Source: Chamaecrista fasciculata (lineage: Eukaryota; Streptophyta; Magnoliopsida; Fabales; Fabaceae). Taken from it: a DNA stretch of 64,000 nt. A program made the position numbers and the translations under genes. How positions within the stretch are numbered: position 1 is the stretch's first letter; each line of letters starts with the position of its first letter. Where the stretch lies: positions 1 to 64,000 of the forward strand of contig QANZ01019958.1 of NCBI GenBank assembly GCA_003254925.1, in the 5' to 3' direction. The notes below the pieces were generated by a model. The model saw only the letters and a list, made by a program, of their open reading frames with translations. It did not search any database and had not been told where the DNA came from. This document shows positions 31,424 through 45,354 of this stretch, piece after piece.

Positions 31424-34400
31424 ACTTTTGAATAACGACAAGGACGACAACGACGATGAAGACAACAATAACAACAATGATGACGACAACAACAACAATG
31501 ACAACGACAACAAAAACAAAAATTAAGTAGTAAATTAATTATTAAAACTCTTCTCATTTAATATCATCTTATCAATGCCTTATAAAAATAACACATCTTT
31601 CTAACAAAATAAACTTTTCATGTCATTAAGTAATCACTTTAACATGATATTATAGCATATTTACAGCATAGTCAGGTCTCAACATAGAATGTTTTCTTGT
31701 GGCAAATAAAACTTTGGGAGAAAAAACACTTGTCATTTAATTTGTTGAACTGAGTCACCTTGTGTTGAATCCCCAATGAGATCAAGCTCCAACAATAACA
31801 AATAATTCTATAATGTTGTCCAAATATTTCATTGATTGTAAAAAGGATGAAAACCAAACATTGATTGGCATCCAATATTGTCCAAATATTTATTATGAAC
31901 TAAAAACAATTCTACTAATTTTGGTCATTGTGCACACAAATTTTTTAAAACATTTAGATTTCATGAATATGCTTATAATAATTAACAATAATACCAACTA
32001 AATTTTAAAATTCATTATCAAGACATTTGATAATAGTTAATTTTTTTCAAAAAACTTTTGCTCTTTTGGATTCAAATATTAAACTGTTTGTTTATTTCTT
32101 ATAGTTCATCCTTACTTTCCTCTATGAGAACTTGTTATATTCAGTCTAATATTTATTTGATTTTTTTTATGATTATGAAATATTTTTTAAATTTATCTTA
32201 TGATTTAGATTAGAGCTAATTAATTATTGTTTAAATTAAACTAATAAACTTATAACTACATTTGACTTTTTATGTAAATTGACTCAATGTATAATATGTA
32301 TTTCTCAAACTGAAATCGATCGGTTTGCAAATATTGTTTTCTTTAATTCGTATACACCAAAATCACGTCACATCATAATTGAATAATATTTAATTAAATA
32401 CACAATAAGAAGCAATACAAATGGGAAATAGTATATATACATGAACATAGTCTACTTCTTTATGTTTTTTCCTTCCACAAATAAATACTATTATTTATTG
32501 TCCGGAAAAAATACTATTACTTAAAAAGTAAACATAATCTGAATTTACTTCACACATTTAATTCTTTTTTATCAAAAACTAATTTTTTTAAAAAAATAAA
32601 AGTAAACCGTTGTTGAAACTTCGAAGCAATTTTATGAAAATTGGATTGGACTAGGACTTAAAAGTGAATAAGGATCAGTTTGCAACATTGAATTGTCCAG
32701 GGCTTAAATCGTTTTGGATTAACTATAACCGCTCCAAATTCTAGTTGACTTAGATTGAATCATGACCTAGAGTAATTTTTAGAAAATCGGCTAAGTCACA
32801 ATATTTTTTGTAAAAAAATAATCTTTTTAACTTTTTTATTTTATTTTATGGGTCAGACGCAAAAAAAAAAATGTTAAGCTCAATATAAAATGTTACAAAT
32901 CTATTAATATAGAGAAAAAATTCATTTTTTCATCTTTATTAACTAACTTATAATTGTTTATGTTGTGACTTTTGTATAATTTGTTTGTGTAAAACAATAA
33001 AATTATGGATTTATAAATATATATCATTGACTGATTGTTATAAAAATTTTATAATTATTTTTATTAATTATTAATTTCTTTTATTTAACATAGTTATATC
33101 CAACTAACTGAACAATCGATCAATAAAACTGGAAGTCTTTACAATTCACGAGTTTGATTTTTAAAAATTTTCATGTTATTTACATTTTGGTTCTTTCATT
33201 TTATTACATAATACTACTCCAACCTTCATTACAAATATTCACATCTAGCATAAATTTCGAGACAATTTCATTACCATTTCATTTCATAACCACCACAACC
33301 AAAAAGTCAAAATATTATTTTTTTATTTCTATCTATTTCCATTATCAATTATCAATTCTACCCCTATACAATTTAAAAAAACTCATATAATTATTTCAAC
33401 CAACCACAATCATTACATACCCTTTTTCATAATTTCACATCCTATTTTTTTCATTACATCTCAAACTAATCCAAACATCATTTTCATTATTACATAATTT
33501 TCTCATTACCATTTCATTACATAAAATCATCATTTCATTACCTACTTCTAATCCAAACACACCCTAAATTTTCCATCTATTCTGGATTGCTTAACATTGG
33601 ACGTCACTTGCTTTACATTCATCATATAATGCTAAATTAAAACCCATTTACCCTTTTATAATAAAATGTCAATTGAACATTCAATTAGCCTTATGTTTTA
33701 AAAGCGACTTCAAATTGTTATTCCTACTTAATTATTGAAACAAAACTAGGGAGGACGAATACTGACATGAATACGGGACACGATACTTATAAAAACACAA
33801 TGACACATCAAAGTCTTAAAATTGTATAACATAATACATTATAATATATATATATATAATATTAAGTATCCATTATTCCTGATCTTAAATTCAAAAATTA
33901 CAATATATATTTATGACATATATCATATATGTCATGATTTTCTATTATTTGTCATAGAAAAGTTAAAAAAATGATTTTATATTTTAAAATTTATGAATAT
34001 ATGTCATATAGATGTTGTAAAGGTGTTGAATATAGACAAATGCCCGACACAATAATATTTCCTCGAAACAAAGTATTTATACTTCGCAGAAACAAAACAT
34101 TGTTCACATATTTCATTAGAAAAATATAACAGACACTCTAAATCTCGAAAAATGAATCCCCATTCTATATTGCATGACAAGAGCTCATGTAATAGAAAAT
34201 ACTCAAATAGACAAAATGAGAATGATTTAGGAAAGAATAAGAAAATAGTAAAATAATGTAAGAAGCATTGGAAATGAGGAAAAAAAAAAGAAAGAAAGAA
34301 GTATTGGAAAGATATGGACATGTGTATAGGTGGGTTTCACTAACACTTTCTCCTTCTAGATGTTCATTTCTTTCTCAAAACTTCACCTATAGTGCACTAT

Positions 34401-34618
34401 AGAAGATCTATGACCCTAGGTGGGGATGAGTGAAAGCAAAGAAAAGTGATTATAATAAATGAAGAAAGCAACATAAAGGATTTTAATTGTGATTAATTCT
34501 TTTTATAATATAATTTGACTTGAAATCTAAAAAGTTTTAAATAAAAATTTAATTTTATGTGACTTTTCAGATCCAATAAACACAATATCATTTAGATGCA
34601 AGTGCAACTTGGCAATTA
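31424..34618. repeat. Segmental repeat, copy A
   Basis: It starts at ATTACTTTTGAATAACGACA with a GAC/CAA microsatellite (31436-31520), then AT-rich DNA that runs collinear with copy B (43982 on) and partly with copy C (50690 on). It is the only copy carrying 34110-34618. ORFs in it are short and not shared as frames between copies, so no gene is called. Confidence 0.75.
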
Positions 34619-35060
34619 GACCTGATCATGAACTCAAAAGTCCGTCCAACCCGATTGATCTGACAAAAAAATTTGTAATATGAGCTCAAAAATAAAAGTC
34701 TGTAAAAAATGAACTCAAATTTAAAAAGCCTGTTTAAAATACGGAGCGACCTCAGGCTTATTTTTATCCCGTCCCGTGTATATATATATAACAGAATATT
34801 ATATATATATATATTAGAAACTACTATCTATATTATTATATTATATACATAATATATTTTATATATGCCTATCACCACTATCATGTTGCAGAGTCTTCAA
34901 GTGGACCCCAACCCCAACATTTCATGCCTTTATAATATATATACATATATACTTAATTTATATTATATTGTAATTTGAAAAACAAAAAAGTGTTGGTGCT
35001 TTAACTAGTTAACCCCTACCATTGTGAGTGCTATCACCGCCTCCTTCAACTCATTCTCCG
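34619..35060. mobile_element. hAT-type terminal fragment
   Basis: TAGACCTGATCATG opens a block with CCGATTGATC and CCTCAGGCTTATTTTTA that matches 48793-49128. Copy C has the uninterrupted CTTGGCAATACCAAC where copy A has CTTGGCAAT then TAGACCTG, so 34619 is an insertion boundary. The other end was not found. Confidence 0.6.
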
Positions 35061-35191
35061 TCTCTCACTCCCATCTCATGTTTTCTTGTGGCTGTTTGCT
35101 CTCCCATTCAAATCTCCATCTATCAACCTTCAAAAACTCTCTTAGTTTCTGGCCATTAGTCCACCTCCTCCAAAGCATTAGACAATAATGC

Positions 35192-35222
<31 letters not shown>

Positions 35223-36230
35223 TTGTTCTTTTGTTTGCCAAACAACTATAAACCCAAACAACCAAGCAGGGTAGCCTAGCAGACCACCACCACAAACAAT
35301 GAGTAGAAGAACATCGAACTGAGAGCACGAAGAGCGAGTGACTGAGTGAGGAGTTCAGAGGGAGTGAGCTGTAGATTGGGGTTAGGTTTAGACAAAATTG
35401 AAGATTGGGTTTGATTTTAGGTGATTTGGTCACAGGTTTTTGGTCTCAAATAGGAAAAAGGAAAAAAAAATGAAATTGAGTAAACTCGCCGAGTTTGCAA
35501 TAAACTCGCGAGTTCTCCCGAGTTTACGAGTTTAGCACGAGTTTCCACTGAGTTTGTGGCGAGTTTGCTCGAAATTGAAGGGGTAAAATCAGTGAGTCTA
35601 CAAGTTTACGAGTTAACTCTAGAGTTTAACAACCATGATCATATTGGATAAATGCCGACATACATACTTAATAATTGAATTAATATTAATGATTACTTTT
35701 CATTGAAAAAGTTATAAATTAAATATTTTAAAAGAATTTAGTCATTAATATATAAAAAATATTATAGCTATATTTAATTTTTGTTTAATAAGAGTAAAAT
35801 GATATTCAAATTTTAAGATATATTTGTTAAACTTCATATATATATATATATATAGATATGACATTCAAATATTTTGATCGTAAAAAGAAATATCCTTTTT
35901 TGACTTAATTAATTTTTGTTATTATGTTTCTTTTAAATGTTTACTTTAATATCATTAGAGAATTTAATGTTTAAGATCCAAAAAGTTTTGGCTACATTAA
36001 TTTTAGTCTTTAAAGTAGAATTCATTGTTCAGTCAAAGTTTATTTTAGTGTGTTTAATAAGTTTACAATTTATAACTTTAATACATGTTCGAGATTTGGA
36101 ACAAAAAAATACATTATAAAATTAATAGGAGCCGGCTAATATATCTATATATATATATATTTCCAGCCTTCGAAACACATCTATTTTGTCCTAAACTTAG
36201 ATTTCTTAAACACATTGAAGAATATGACGT
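35061..36230. other. Repeat DNA with GAGTTT/ACTCG cluster
   Basis: 35480-35625 is packed with variants of CGAGTTTACGAGTTT in both orientations, like the subterminal repeats of hAT elements. (AT)n tracts lie at 35200 and 35838. The minus ORF 35065-35433 spans an (AT)n tract and has no family resemblance. Confidence 0.45.
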
Positions 36231-39200
36231 CGCTAAGTCTTTCATCCTAGAAAGAGATTCAAAAGGCTAGTGAGATTAACAATACTAATACTCTAGAAGA
36301 AGCAACACAAAATGAACAGTTAACTAGAGCTCTTAAAGAAATGATTACTATAAGTGTGAAATTTCTCTCACTAAATGACTATTGGTTTAATCAATAGTAT
36401 TCTAATAGTTAAATTTATGAATGTATATTTTCATTTTTGTATGACCATAAAAAAATCAGTGAATGAGTTTAAGGAAGCTTGTAGAATAGAGAAGAAAAGA
36501 AAAGCTTCTCCAGGAATTGATGAAATGAGTTCTGAAAAAAATTTATCCTCAATTCAAAGATCAGAAGATCTTGATCCCTCTATGTTGGTAGGTTCTTCTA
36601 TTTGAGTTTAATTTTATCCCAATTTATACATATCTTTATTTTTTTTTTTTGAGAAGTTGACATTACTCGCCTTCATTTCAAATTTTTAATCCATTAAAAC
36701 TTCTAGTCATAGAAAAATACAATTAATTATAGTTAAGGAAGCTAAGACCATTGGGTTATTTGGATCTTAGACTATTATTTGGATTAATTGGGATTAATTT
36801 AATGTTATAATATGATGACTATGATGTAATGTATGTGTGTGTCCACAGGATCCAAAGAAGGGAAGAAAGGTGAAAAATGATGTCATAGCTGAAAAAGTTG
36901 TGACCCAAAACTTGGATGTTGCCAATGTTAAGGACATTGACAAGATTCAAGAAAGATTGGGAAGATGGAGGATACAAGGTAGACAACGCGAGACAAAGAT
37001 GATTGATATGGTAAATGAGATCGCAAACATAAAAACTTATGTGATTTTTTTTATAAAAATATTAAATAATGTTTAGTGATGATGATGATTAAATTTCATT
37101 GTGCAATTTCTTAGTTCTATTGTCATTTAAAATCAAGGAGACATTTTGATCAATCCCTGAAGCAGTGAATTTCATTATGTATGAGTCTGTTCGTCGATTG
37201 TCCAAGAATACCCCTAAGAGACATAAGGTTTTAATTTACAATTATTTGACAACACAAAAAAATTTTAATTTCGTGAAAATTTAATTAATATATACAAATC
37301 TTAATTTTTCTAATTACACATTTTTTTCTTTATAATATATGCAAATCTTAATCATTCTACTTAATGTATACAAATTTACTTTAACTTTTCAAATTGATCT
37401 TGGTGATGGTTAGCTAACCATAAATTAACAAAGTTGAATTCTTGACATTTTTTAACCACTATATGAATGTGAGATGGGACAAGAAAAAGTTGATCGTGGA
37501 ACTTTGTCAATGAACACACATAAGAGACAAGATGGATCATGTGTTAATGATGATGCTACAAATATTGGAGTAAGTAATTGAAACTTTTGTTTATGATGAA
37601 TGATTCTATGGTTGTATTGATGAGGCTACAAAATGACTTTTTTTGCTTTTATATTACTGTTTGGGGTTGCTGATAGGCTGGAATATATGGTTTACATATT
37701 TTTCTAACTATAGCAAAATTTATGGCATTTAAGTCTTTCTAAAAGATTGAGGAAATTACATGAAATCTCCATGTGCTGCCCACCTTATTGTTGTAGTAGT
37801 ACTTCTTAATCATTTAATTTAAATTTGTATGTTAGACATTCTTGTTAGCATCTTAAGTTAGCTTAAAGTTGTATGCTGGGGAATCTTGCTGGCTTTTTTG
37901 CTTTTATATTGTTGTTTTGACTATAGAAAAACTTATATCAAGTTTTTTCATCCCATTTTATTTATTTAAAGCATAAAATTGTAGTGTACCATTACATGCA
38001 AGAAATTTTGACATTTCTTTCCACATTAAAATCTATTTTTCATATTACATTTTTGGAGGTAATGACTCCCCACATTACACATGAATTATTTAGTTATATA
38101 CACCTTCGATCATGTGTCTAATGTTGTCAAAATTTCTAGTCTAATTTACCGGCCAATTTGTTTGTTCCAATGTTAATGTGCTCCTCCTATATAATTATGC
38201 CTTAAAATGTCATCAATTTAGTGAATTTGTAACTTAGTTTAGTTTCTAAAACTTTTGTATGACAATTTTTGGCATATTATTTCTAACCCTAGAATATCTA
38301 CTCTGAATCTCTATGTTGTTTTTCATAACAATTGGATTACTAGAGGTAACTAATATATGGAGTTTTTGCATACTATTTTTCCTGCATTTTTTTTTTGCTT
38401 TTGCCATGACAAAGAGATGCGTTCATGCAGCTCAATTTATAAAATGTGTTAGTACATGTAGGTGTTCTTCAATTTATAATATAGAACTAGTTATATGAAC
38501 TTTCAATATTTATGAGATATGTTTTGGTACTAAACTATTTTTGCATGCTAAAATTCATGATATCCAGTCTCAATCTTGCCCAACACAAGTGTTTGGTCAT
38601 GCTTCTAATATACGGTCAACTTCACACGATACCTCTCCTGAGATGGTAGAAATGAGGTCTCATATCTCTAAATTGCAAAATGAAAAGGGTCAACGCAAAG
38701 ACCAATTGCAGAGATTGATCAATAATCATTCACCTAAGATTGTTGCAACATGTTTGAATAAGGATCATCACAACCACCACCAAATCAAGGATGAGGCCAA
38801 AAACATTAGGATATGAATTATGCATAATTTTCTTTTATGGAATTGGAATCTAGTATGAATTGATTAATTTATGAGTAAATTTTTTAAATATAAATGAATT
38901 TTGATCTTTGTCTTGTTTTAACTGTCAAGATTGAGTTAAATTGACTGTTTGTATTCAAAATTTATAGAATTTTTGAAAAAAAAAAAAAGAACAACGAATA
39001 AGGTTAAAAAACTTAGGATTTGGCAACAAAAAGGGATAAAAGGGTTTTGTGACAATTAAAAAGACTATCACAAAGCCTATATATTTTTTTGCTATAATTT
39101 TGAGATGGTTACACCCAACCATCACAAAAATATAGTTTTGAGACAGTTGAAGAGACTGTCATCGTAGAACCTAATTTTTTTTTTTTCTGTTGACAATATT

Positions 39201-39463
39201 GGGACAATAGATAATTTTGCGACAGTTTTGTTCAACCGTCACAAATGTCAAGTTTTCTGACGGGTTTGTAACCATCGCAAAGCCACAATTTTGCAATAGT
39301 TTTTTTCCAAGACTTCCAACAATTAGAAAAAATCGTCACAAAATTTTTTGTTACGCATGGTTTTGTGACAATTTATAAAACTGTTTCAAACCCCCTTTGT
39401 GACAATTTTAACCATCGCGAAACTAAAAATGAATCGTCGCAAAACTCTTGTTTATTTGCAGTG
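36231..39463 (+). pseudogene. CACTA (En/Spm-like) transposon remnant, right half
   Basis: Scattered exon-like pieces are RIEKKRKASPGIDEMSSEKN (about 36500), DIDKIQERLGRWRIQGRQRE (about 36950), GTLSMNTHKRQDGSCVNDDA (about 37500) and SPEMVEMRSHISKLQNEK (about 38650). They resemble the C-terminal part of plant Transposase_24 proteins. It is followed by subterminal repeats (ACCGTCACAAA, TTTTGCGACAGTTTTG) and the terminus TTGTTTATTTGCAGTG, i.e. CACTGCAAATAAACAA inverted, the CACTA signature. No full frame is seen and the left end is not present. Confidence 0.6.
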
Positions 39464-42414
39464 AGAATCCTGGGTGTGCTATATGAGCATCGTATCTTAT
39501 TCGGGTAGTTCTTATTTTTAAGTGAATTCAACATTAAAGTTGATTTTAATGACTTGTAAATTGTAGTGGTGTTGTGCTAATTATATTACTCTTCACATTT
39601 TATTTTTAATTCTTGAATTGGATTTCATACTTAACCATACCCTAGTTTTTATCTTCTCTGGTTTAATGCCCACAAAGTGATTGGCAAAATGAGTCAATAA
39701 ATTAAAGTTGGTCATCTTCACATTCTTTCTTCCTCCAATTATTTGTTTGATCGTGAATAAGCGACTCACTTTTGAAGCTTGATTTGATCTTATTTTTTGA
39801 TGATCTAATTGGAGAAAGAAAGAATGTGGAGATGAAAAACTTTAATTTATTGACTCATTTTGCCAATCACTTTGTGGGCATTAAACCAGAGAAGATAAAA
39901 ACTAGAGTATGGTTAAGTATGGAATCAAATTCAAGAATTAAAAATAAAATGTGAAGAGTAATATAATCAGCACAACACCATTACAATTTACAAGTCATTA
40001 AAATCAAATTTAATGTTGAATTCACCTAAAAATAAGAACTACTCGAATAAGATACGATGTTCATATAACACACCCAGGATTCTCACTACAAATAAACAAG
40101 AGTTTTGCGACGATTCATTTTTAGTTTCGCGATGGTTAAAATTGTCACAAAGGGGATTCAAAACAGTTTTATAAATTGTCACAAAACCATGCGTAACAAA
40201 AAATTTTGTGACGATTTTTTCTAATTGTTGGAAGTCTTGGAAAAAAACTATTGCAAAATTGTGGCTTTGCGATGGTTACAAACCCGTCAGAAAACTTGAC
40301 ATTTGTGACGGTTGAACAAAACTGTCGCAAAATTATCTACTGTCCCAATATTGTCAACAAAAAAAAAAATTAGGTTCTACTATGACAGTCTCTTCAACTG
40401 TCTCAAAACTATATTTTTGTGATAATTGGGTGTAACCATCACAAAATTATACCAAAAAAATATATAGGCTTTGTGATAGTCTTTTTAATTGTCACAAAAC
40501 CCTTTTATCCCTTTTTGTTGCCAAATCCTAAGTTTTTTAACCTTATTCGTTGTTCTTTTTTTTCAAAAATTCTATAAATTTTGAATACAACAGTCAATTT
40601 AACTCAATCTTGACAGTTAAAACAAGACAAAGATCAAAATTCATTTATATTTAAAAAATTTACTCATAAATTAATCAATTCATACTAGATTCCAAATCCA
40701 TAAAAGAAAATTATGCATAATTCATATCCTAATGTTTTTGGCCTCATCCTTGATTTGGTAGTGGTTGTGATGATCCTTATTCAATTTGAAATGCAGAGAT
40801 TGATCAATAATCATTCACCTAAGATTGTTGCAACATGTTTGAATAAGGATCATCACAACCACCACCAAATCAAGGATGAGGCAAAAAACATTAGGATATG
40901 AATTATGCATAATTTTCTTTTATGGATTTGGAATCTAGTATGAATTGATTAATTTATGAGTAATTTTTTTAAATATAAATGAATTTTGATCTTTGTCTTG
41001 TTTTAACTGTCAAGATTGAGTTAAATTGACTGTTTGTATTCAAAATTTATAGAATTTTTAAAAAAAAAGAACAACGAATAAGGTTAAAAAACTTAGGATT
41101 TGGCAACAAAAAGGGATAAAAGAGTTTTGTGACAATTGAAAAGACTATCACAAAGCCTATATATTTTTTTGGTATAATTTTGTGATGGTTACACCCAACC
41201 ATCACAAAAATATAGTTTTGAGACAGTTGAAGTGACTGTCATCGTAGAACCTAATTTTTTTTTTCTGTTGACAATATTGGGACAGTAGATAATTTTGCGA
41301 CAGTTTTGTTCAACCGTCGCAAATGTCAAGTTTTCTGATGGGTTTGTAACCATCGCAAAGCCACAATTTTGCAATAGTTTTTTTCCAAGACTTCCAACAA
41401 TTAGAAAAAATCGTCACAAAATTTTTTGTTACGCATGGTTTTGTGACAATTTATAAAACTGTTTTGAATCCCCTTTGTGACAATTTTAACCATCGCGAAA
41501 CTAAAAATGAATCGTCGCAAAACTCTTGTTTATTTGTAGTGAGAATCCTGGGTGTGTTATATGAACATCGTATCTTATTCGAGTAGTTCTTATTTTTAGG
41601 TGAATTCAACATTAAATTTGATTTTAATGACTTGTAAATTGTAATGGTGTTGTGCTGATTATATTACTCTTCACATTTTATTTTTAATTCTTGAATTTGA
41701 TTCCATACTTAACCATACTCTAGTTTTTATCTTCTCTGGTTTAATGCCCACAAAGTGATTGGCAAAATGAGTCAATAAATTAAAGTTTTTCATCTCCACA
41801 TTCTTTCTTTCTCCAATTAGATCATCAAAAAATAAGATCAAATCAAGCTTCAAAAGTGAGTCGCTTATTCACGATCAAACAAATAATTGGAGGAAGAAAG
41901 AATGTGAAGATGACCAACTTTAATTTATTGACTCATTTTGCCAATCACTTTGTGGGCATAAAACCAGAGAAGATAAAAACTAGGGTATGGTTAAGTATGA
42001 AATCCAATTCAAGAATTAAAAATAAAATGTGAAGAGTAATATAATTAGCACAACACCACTACAATTTACAAGTCATTAAAATCAACTTTAATGTTGAATT
42101 CACTTAAAAATAAGAACTACCCGAATAAGATACGATGCTCATATAGCACACCCAGGATTCTCACTGCAAATAAACAAGAGTTTTGCGACGATTCATTTTT
42201 AGTTTCGCGATGGTTAAAATTGTCACAAAGGGGATTTTCAACAGCTTTATAAATCGTCAAATAACCATGTGTAACAAAAAGTTTTGCGACGGTTTTTTCT
42301 AACAGTTGGAAGTCTTGGAAAAAACTGTTGCGAAATTGTGGCTTTGCGAAAGTTACAAACCCGTCACAAAACTTGACATTTGCGACGGTTGAACAAAACT
42401 GTTGCAAAATTATC
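38755..42414. repeat. Alternating inverted repeats with three palindrome centres
   Basis: Call the CACTA end S and its flank F. The order is S F F' S' S'' F'' F''' S''', alternating in orientation. Block borders are at CACTA termini: S ends 39463; F-F' is 39464-40083 (620 bp); S'-S'' is 40084-41541 (1458 bp); F''-F''' is 41542-42161 (620 bp); S''' starts 42162. Centres fall at 39773.5, 40812.5 and 41851.5, exactly 1039 bp apart. A roughly 60-bp spacer at 39749-39806 appears inverted at about 41816-41876. The identical short ORFs at 39772-39954 (+) and 41671-41853 (-) come from this symmetry. Confidence 0.85.
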
Positions 42415-42434
42415 TAGTGTTTCCCCACCATTTT

Positions 42435-43560
42435 CTCTTCTTCTGGTTGCAGATCTAATGTTTATCTTCAGTGGTTCTTCTTTCATTTTCTCATCCTTCT
42501 ATCTTTCAACCTTAAATAATTCCAGAAATGGGTTTAGTCCCCCTTTTTGGTGGATGTTTCCTAGATCTGGTTTGTCCACCTTAATTGGTGGTGTTTCTCC
42601 AGTTCTCTTTTTCTTTTTATTATTTTTCAGTTTTGCTTCTCCAGATCTTTAGATTCCATTCTTGAAGCTTATCATTTTGGTGAAGTTTGGCGGTTTCTTG
42701 ATCGTGATGTTGATCTTCTTGCTGATAAACTATATGTATAATAGTAAAATCTTTATTGACAACACTTTTAGTGATGTTTTTCATCGTCAGAATTTCATCC
42801 TTATAGGAATGTTTTATGAGCCCGATTCGATCTCAAGTTCAACAATGTTTATGATGTATTCTTTTGGTTTATCAGTTTTGAAGTTTCTAATCATTTGTAA
42901 GTGTTGCTTGGATTTTATTTAATATATGTCTTCTTATTATGAAAAAAATGATATAGCAAATAATTAGAGAAATATTAATTCTCTAATGTTATTTGATATT
43001 TCATTTTTTTTATAACAAGATAAAATATATTAAATAAAATCTAAGCGACACTTACAAACAATCAGAGACTTCAAAATTGATAAACAAGAAGAATACATCA
43101 TAAACAATGTTGAAATAGAGGTCGAATCGGGCTCATAAAACGTTCCTATAAGGAACACTGATCTTATAACGAAAATATCCCGAGGATGAAAAATATCACT
43201 CAATTTGTTGTCAACAAGAAGTTTACTATTATACATATTGTTTATCAACAAGGAAATCAACTTCATGATCAAAGAAACCACCAACTTCATCAAAAAGATA
43301 TAAGCTTCGGGAGCGAGATTTAAAGATCCGAAGAAGCTAAAAGCTGAAAACTGAACACAACAAAAGCAAAATTGAAGAATCACCACCAATCAAGGGGGAC
43401 AAACCGTATCTGGAAAACAAGCACCAAACAAGGGAAACTAAACCCGGATATGAGATTATTTAAGGATGAAAGATAAAAAGATGTGAAAACAAAAAAGGTA
43501 CACTGAAAATAAACTTCAAATCTACAACTGAAAAAAGAGAAGAACGCATGGAGGGATACA
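42435..43560. repeat. Older palindrome, about 500-bp arms
   Basis: 42435-42935 and 43030-43560 are inverted copies of each other at about 75-80 percent identity. Both arms can be read as a similar peptide (LINYMYNSKIFIDNTFSDVF versus LINNMYNSKLLVDNKLSDIF). I do not recognise it as a protein. It directly abuts the truncated CACTA end at 42414. Confidence 0.65.
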
Positions 43561-43981
43561 CTACAAAGCAACGATAGCCCCAAATGGTAGATGAACGACG
43601 ACTTTGGCTTTGTAGAGAAGAGAGAAGGGAGACGGCTAACTCAGAACCGTTGTTCCAATTTTTTAGTTGCCCAAAATACATCCTAATAATATTGTATAGG
43701 AGACATTTACTGTGGAAACACATTTTAATCTAATCAATGGATCACCAAATAATTAGGAACAATAAATATATTCTCTAATATTATTTGATAATTCATTGAC
43801 AGACCAAAATTCGTCTCCAAATCACTTCAAAATTTGTGAAAGAAGAGCAAAATCTAGTGTAGCTACAAGTACGATCTAGTGTAACCAAAATTAATTTCCT
43901 ATATTTTGAATGATTATAAAGAAGAAACAATTCAATTTATATTTTGTGAAGCAATACTACTAGCTATACATCTATATATAT
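43561..43981. other. Spacer before segmental copy B
   Basis: AT-rich sequence without features apart from short repeats of ATAATTAG/TTATTTGAT also seen at 42960-43000. Confidence 0.4.
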
Positions 43982-45354
43982 TACTTTTGAATGACGACAA
44001 GGACGATGACGACAACGATAACAACAACGATGACGACAACAACAACGACAACGACAACAACAACAATTAAGTAGTAAATTAATTATTAAAACTCTTCTCA
44101 TTTAATACCCTCTTATCAATACCTTATAAAAATGCCACATCTTTCTAAAAACAAATTGAACTTTTCAGATCATTAAGTAATCACATTCTCCCAAACATGA
44201 TATTATAGTATATTGAATCCTCAATGAGATCAAGCTCCAAGAATAACAAATAATTCTATAATCCATTTTCTTTGATAAATAAATTGTATAATTCATCGAT
44301 TGTAAGAAGGATGTAAACCAAACATGGATTGGCGTCCAACATTGTCCAAATATTTATTATGAGCTAAAAAAAATTCTATTAATTTGGTCATTGTGCACAC
44401 AATATTTTAAAAAACACCAACTAAATTTTAAAATTCGTTATCAAGACATTTGATAATAGTTAACTTTTCTCAAAAACTTTTGGTCTTTTGGATTCAAATA
44501 TTAAACTGTTTGATTGTTTCTTAGAGTTCATCCTTGCTTTTTTGCTGTGAGGACGCGTTATATTCAGTCTAATATTTTTTTATGAATTTGAAATATTTTT
44601 TAAATTTATCTTATGATTTGATAAGAGCTAATTAATTATTGTTTAAATTAAACTAATAAACTTATAACTACATTTGATTTTTTATGTAAACTCACTCAAT
44701 GTATAATATGTATTGTTTAAACGCAAATCGATCGATTTGCAAATATTGTTTTCTTTAAATTGTATACACCAAAATCACGTCAGAGCATAACTAAATAATA
44801 TTTTAAAAAAGTACACAATAAGAAGCAATAAAAATGGGAAGTAGTAGATCGATATATATGAACATAGTGTACTTCTTTATGTTTTTTTTTTCTACAGATA
44901 AATACTATTGTTTTTTGACAGAAATAAATGCTATTACTTAAAAAGTAAACATAATTCGAACTTACTACACACATTTAATTCTTTTTTATCAAAAACTATA
45001 ATTTATTTAAAAATACAAGTAAATTGTTGTTGAAACATCGAAGCAATTTTATGAAAATTGGATTGGACTAGGAATTGAACCATTAAGGGGTTAGATCGTT
45101 TTAGATTGACTATAACCGCTTCAAATCAAATTGACCTAGATTGAATCATGACTTAAAATGATTTTTAGAAAATCGGCTAAGTCGCAATTTTTTTTTGAAA
45201 AAAAATAATCTTTCTAACTTTTTATTTTATTTTATGGGTCAAATACCAAAAAATATGTTAACCTCAATATAAAATGTTACAAATCTATTAAAATAAAGAA
45301 AAAACTCATTTTTTTGTCATCTTTATTAACCAACTTATAATTGTTTATGTTGTT

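Noticed and set aside
35065..35433. 122-codon minus-strand ORF
   Set aside because: It runs through an (AT)n tract translated as alternating Tyr/Ile and resembles no protein family; it lies in repeat DNA.
39772..41853. Two identical 60-codon ORFs on opposite strands as a conserved gene
   Set aside because: They are the same piece of the palindromic F block; the identity comes from recent inverted duplication.
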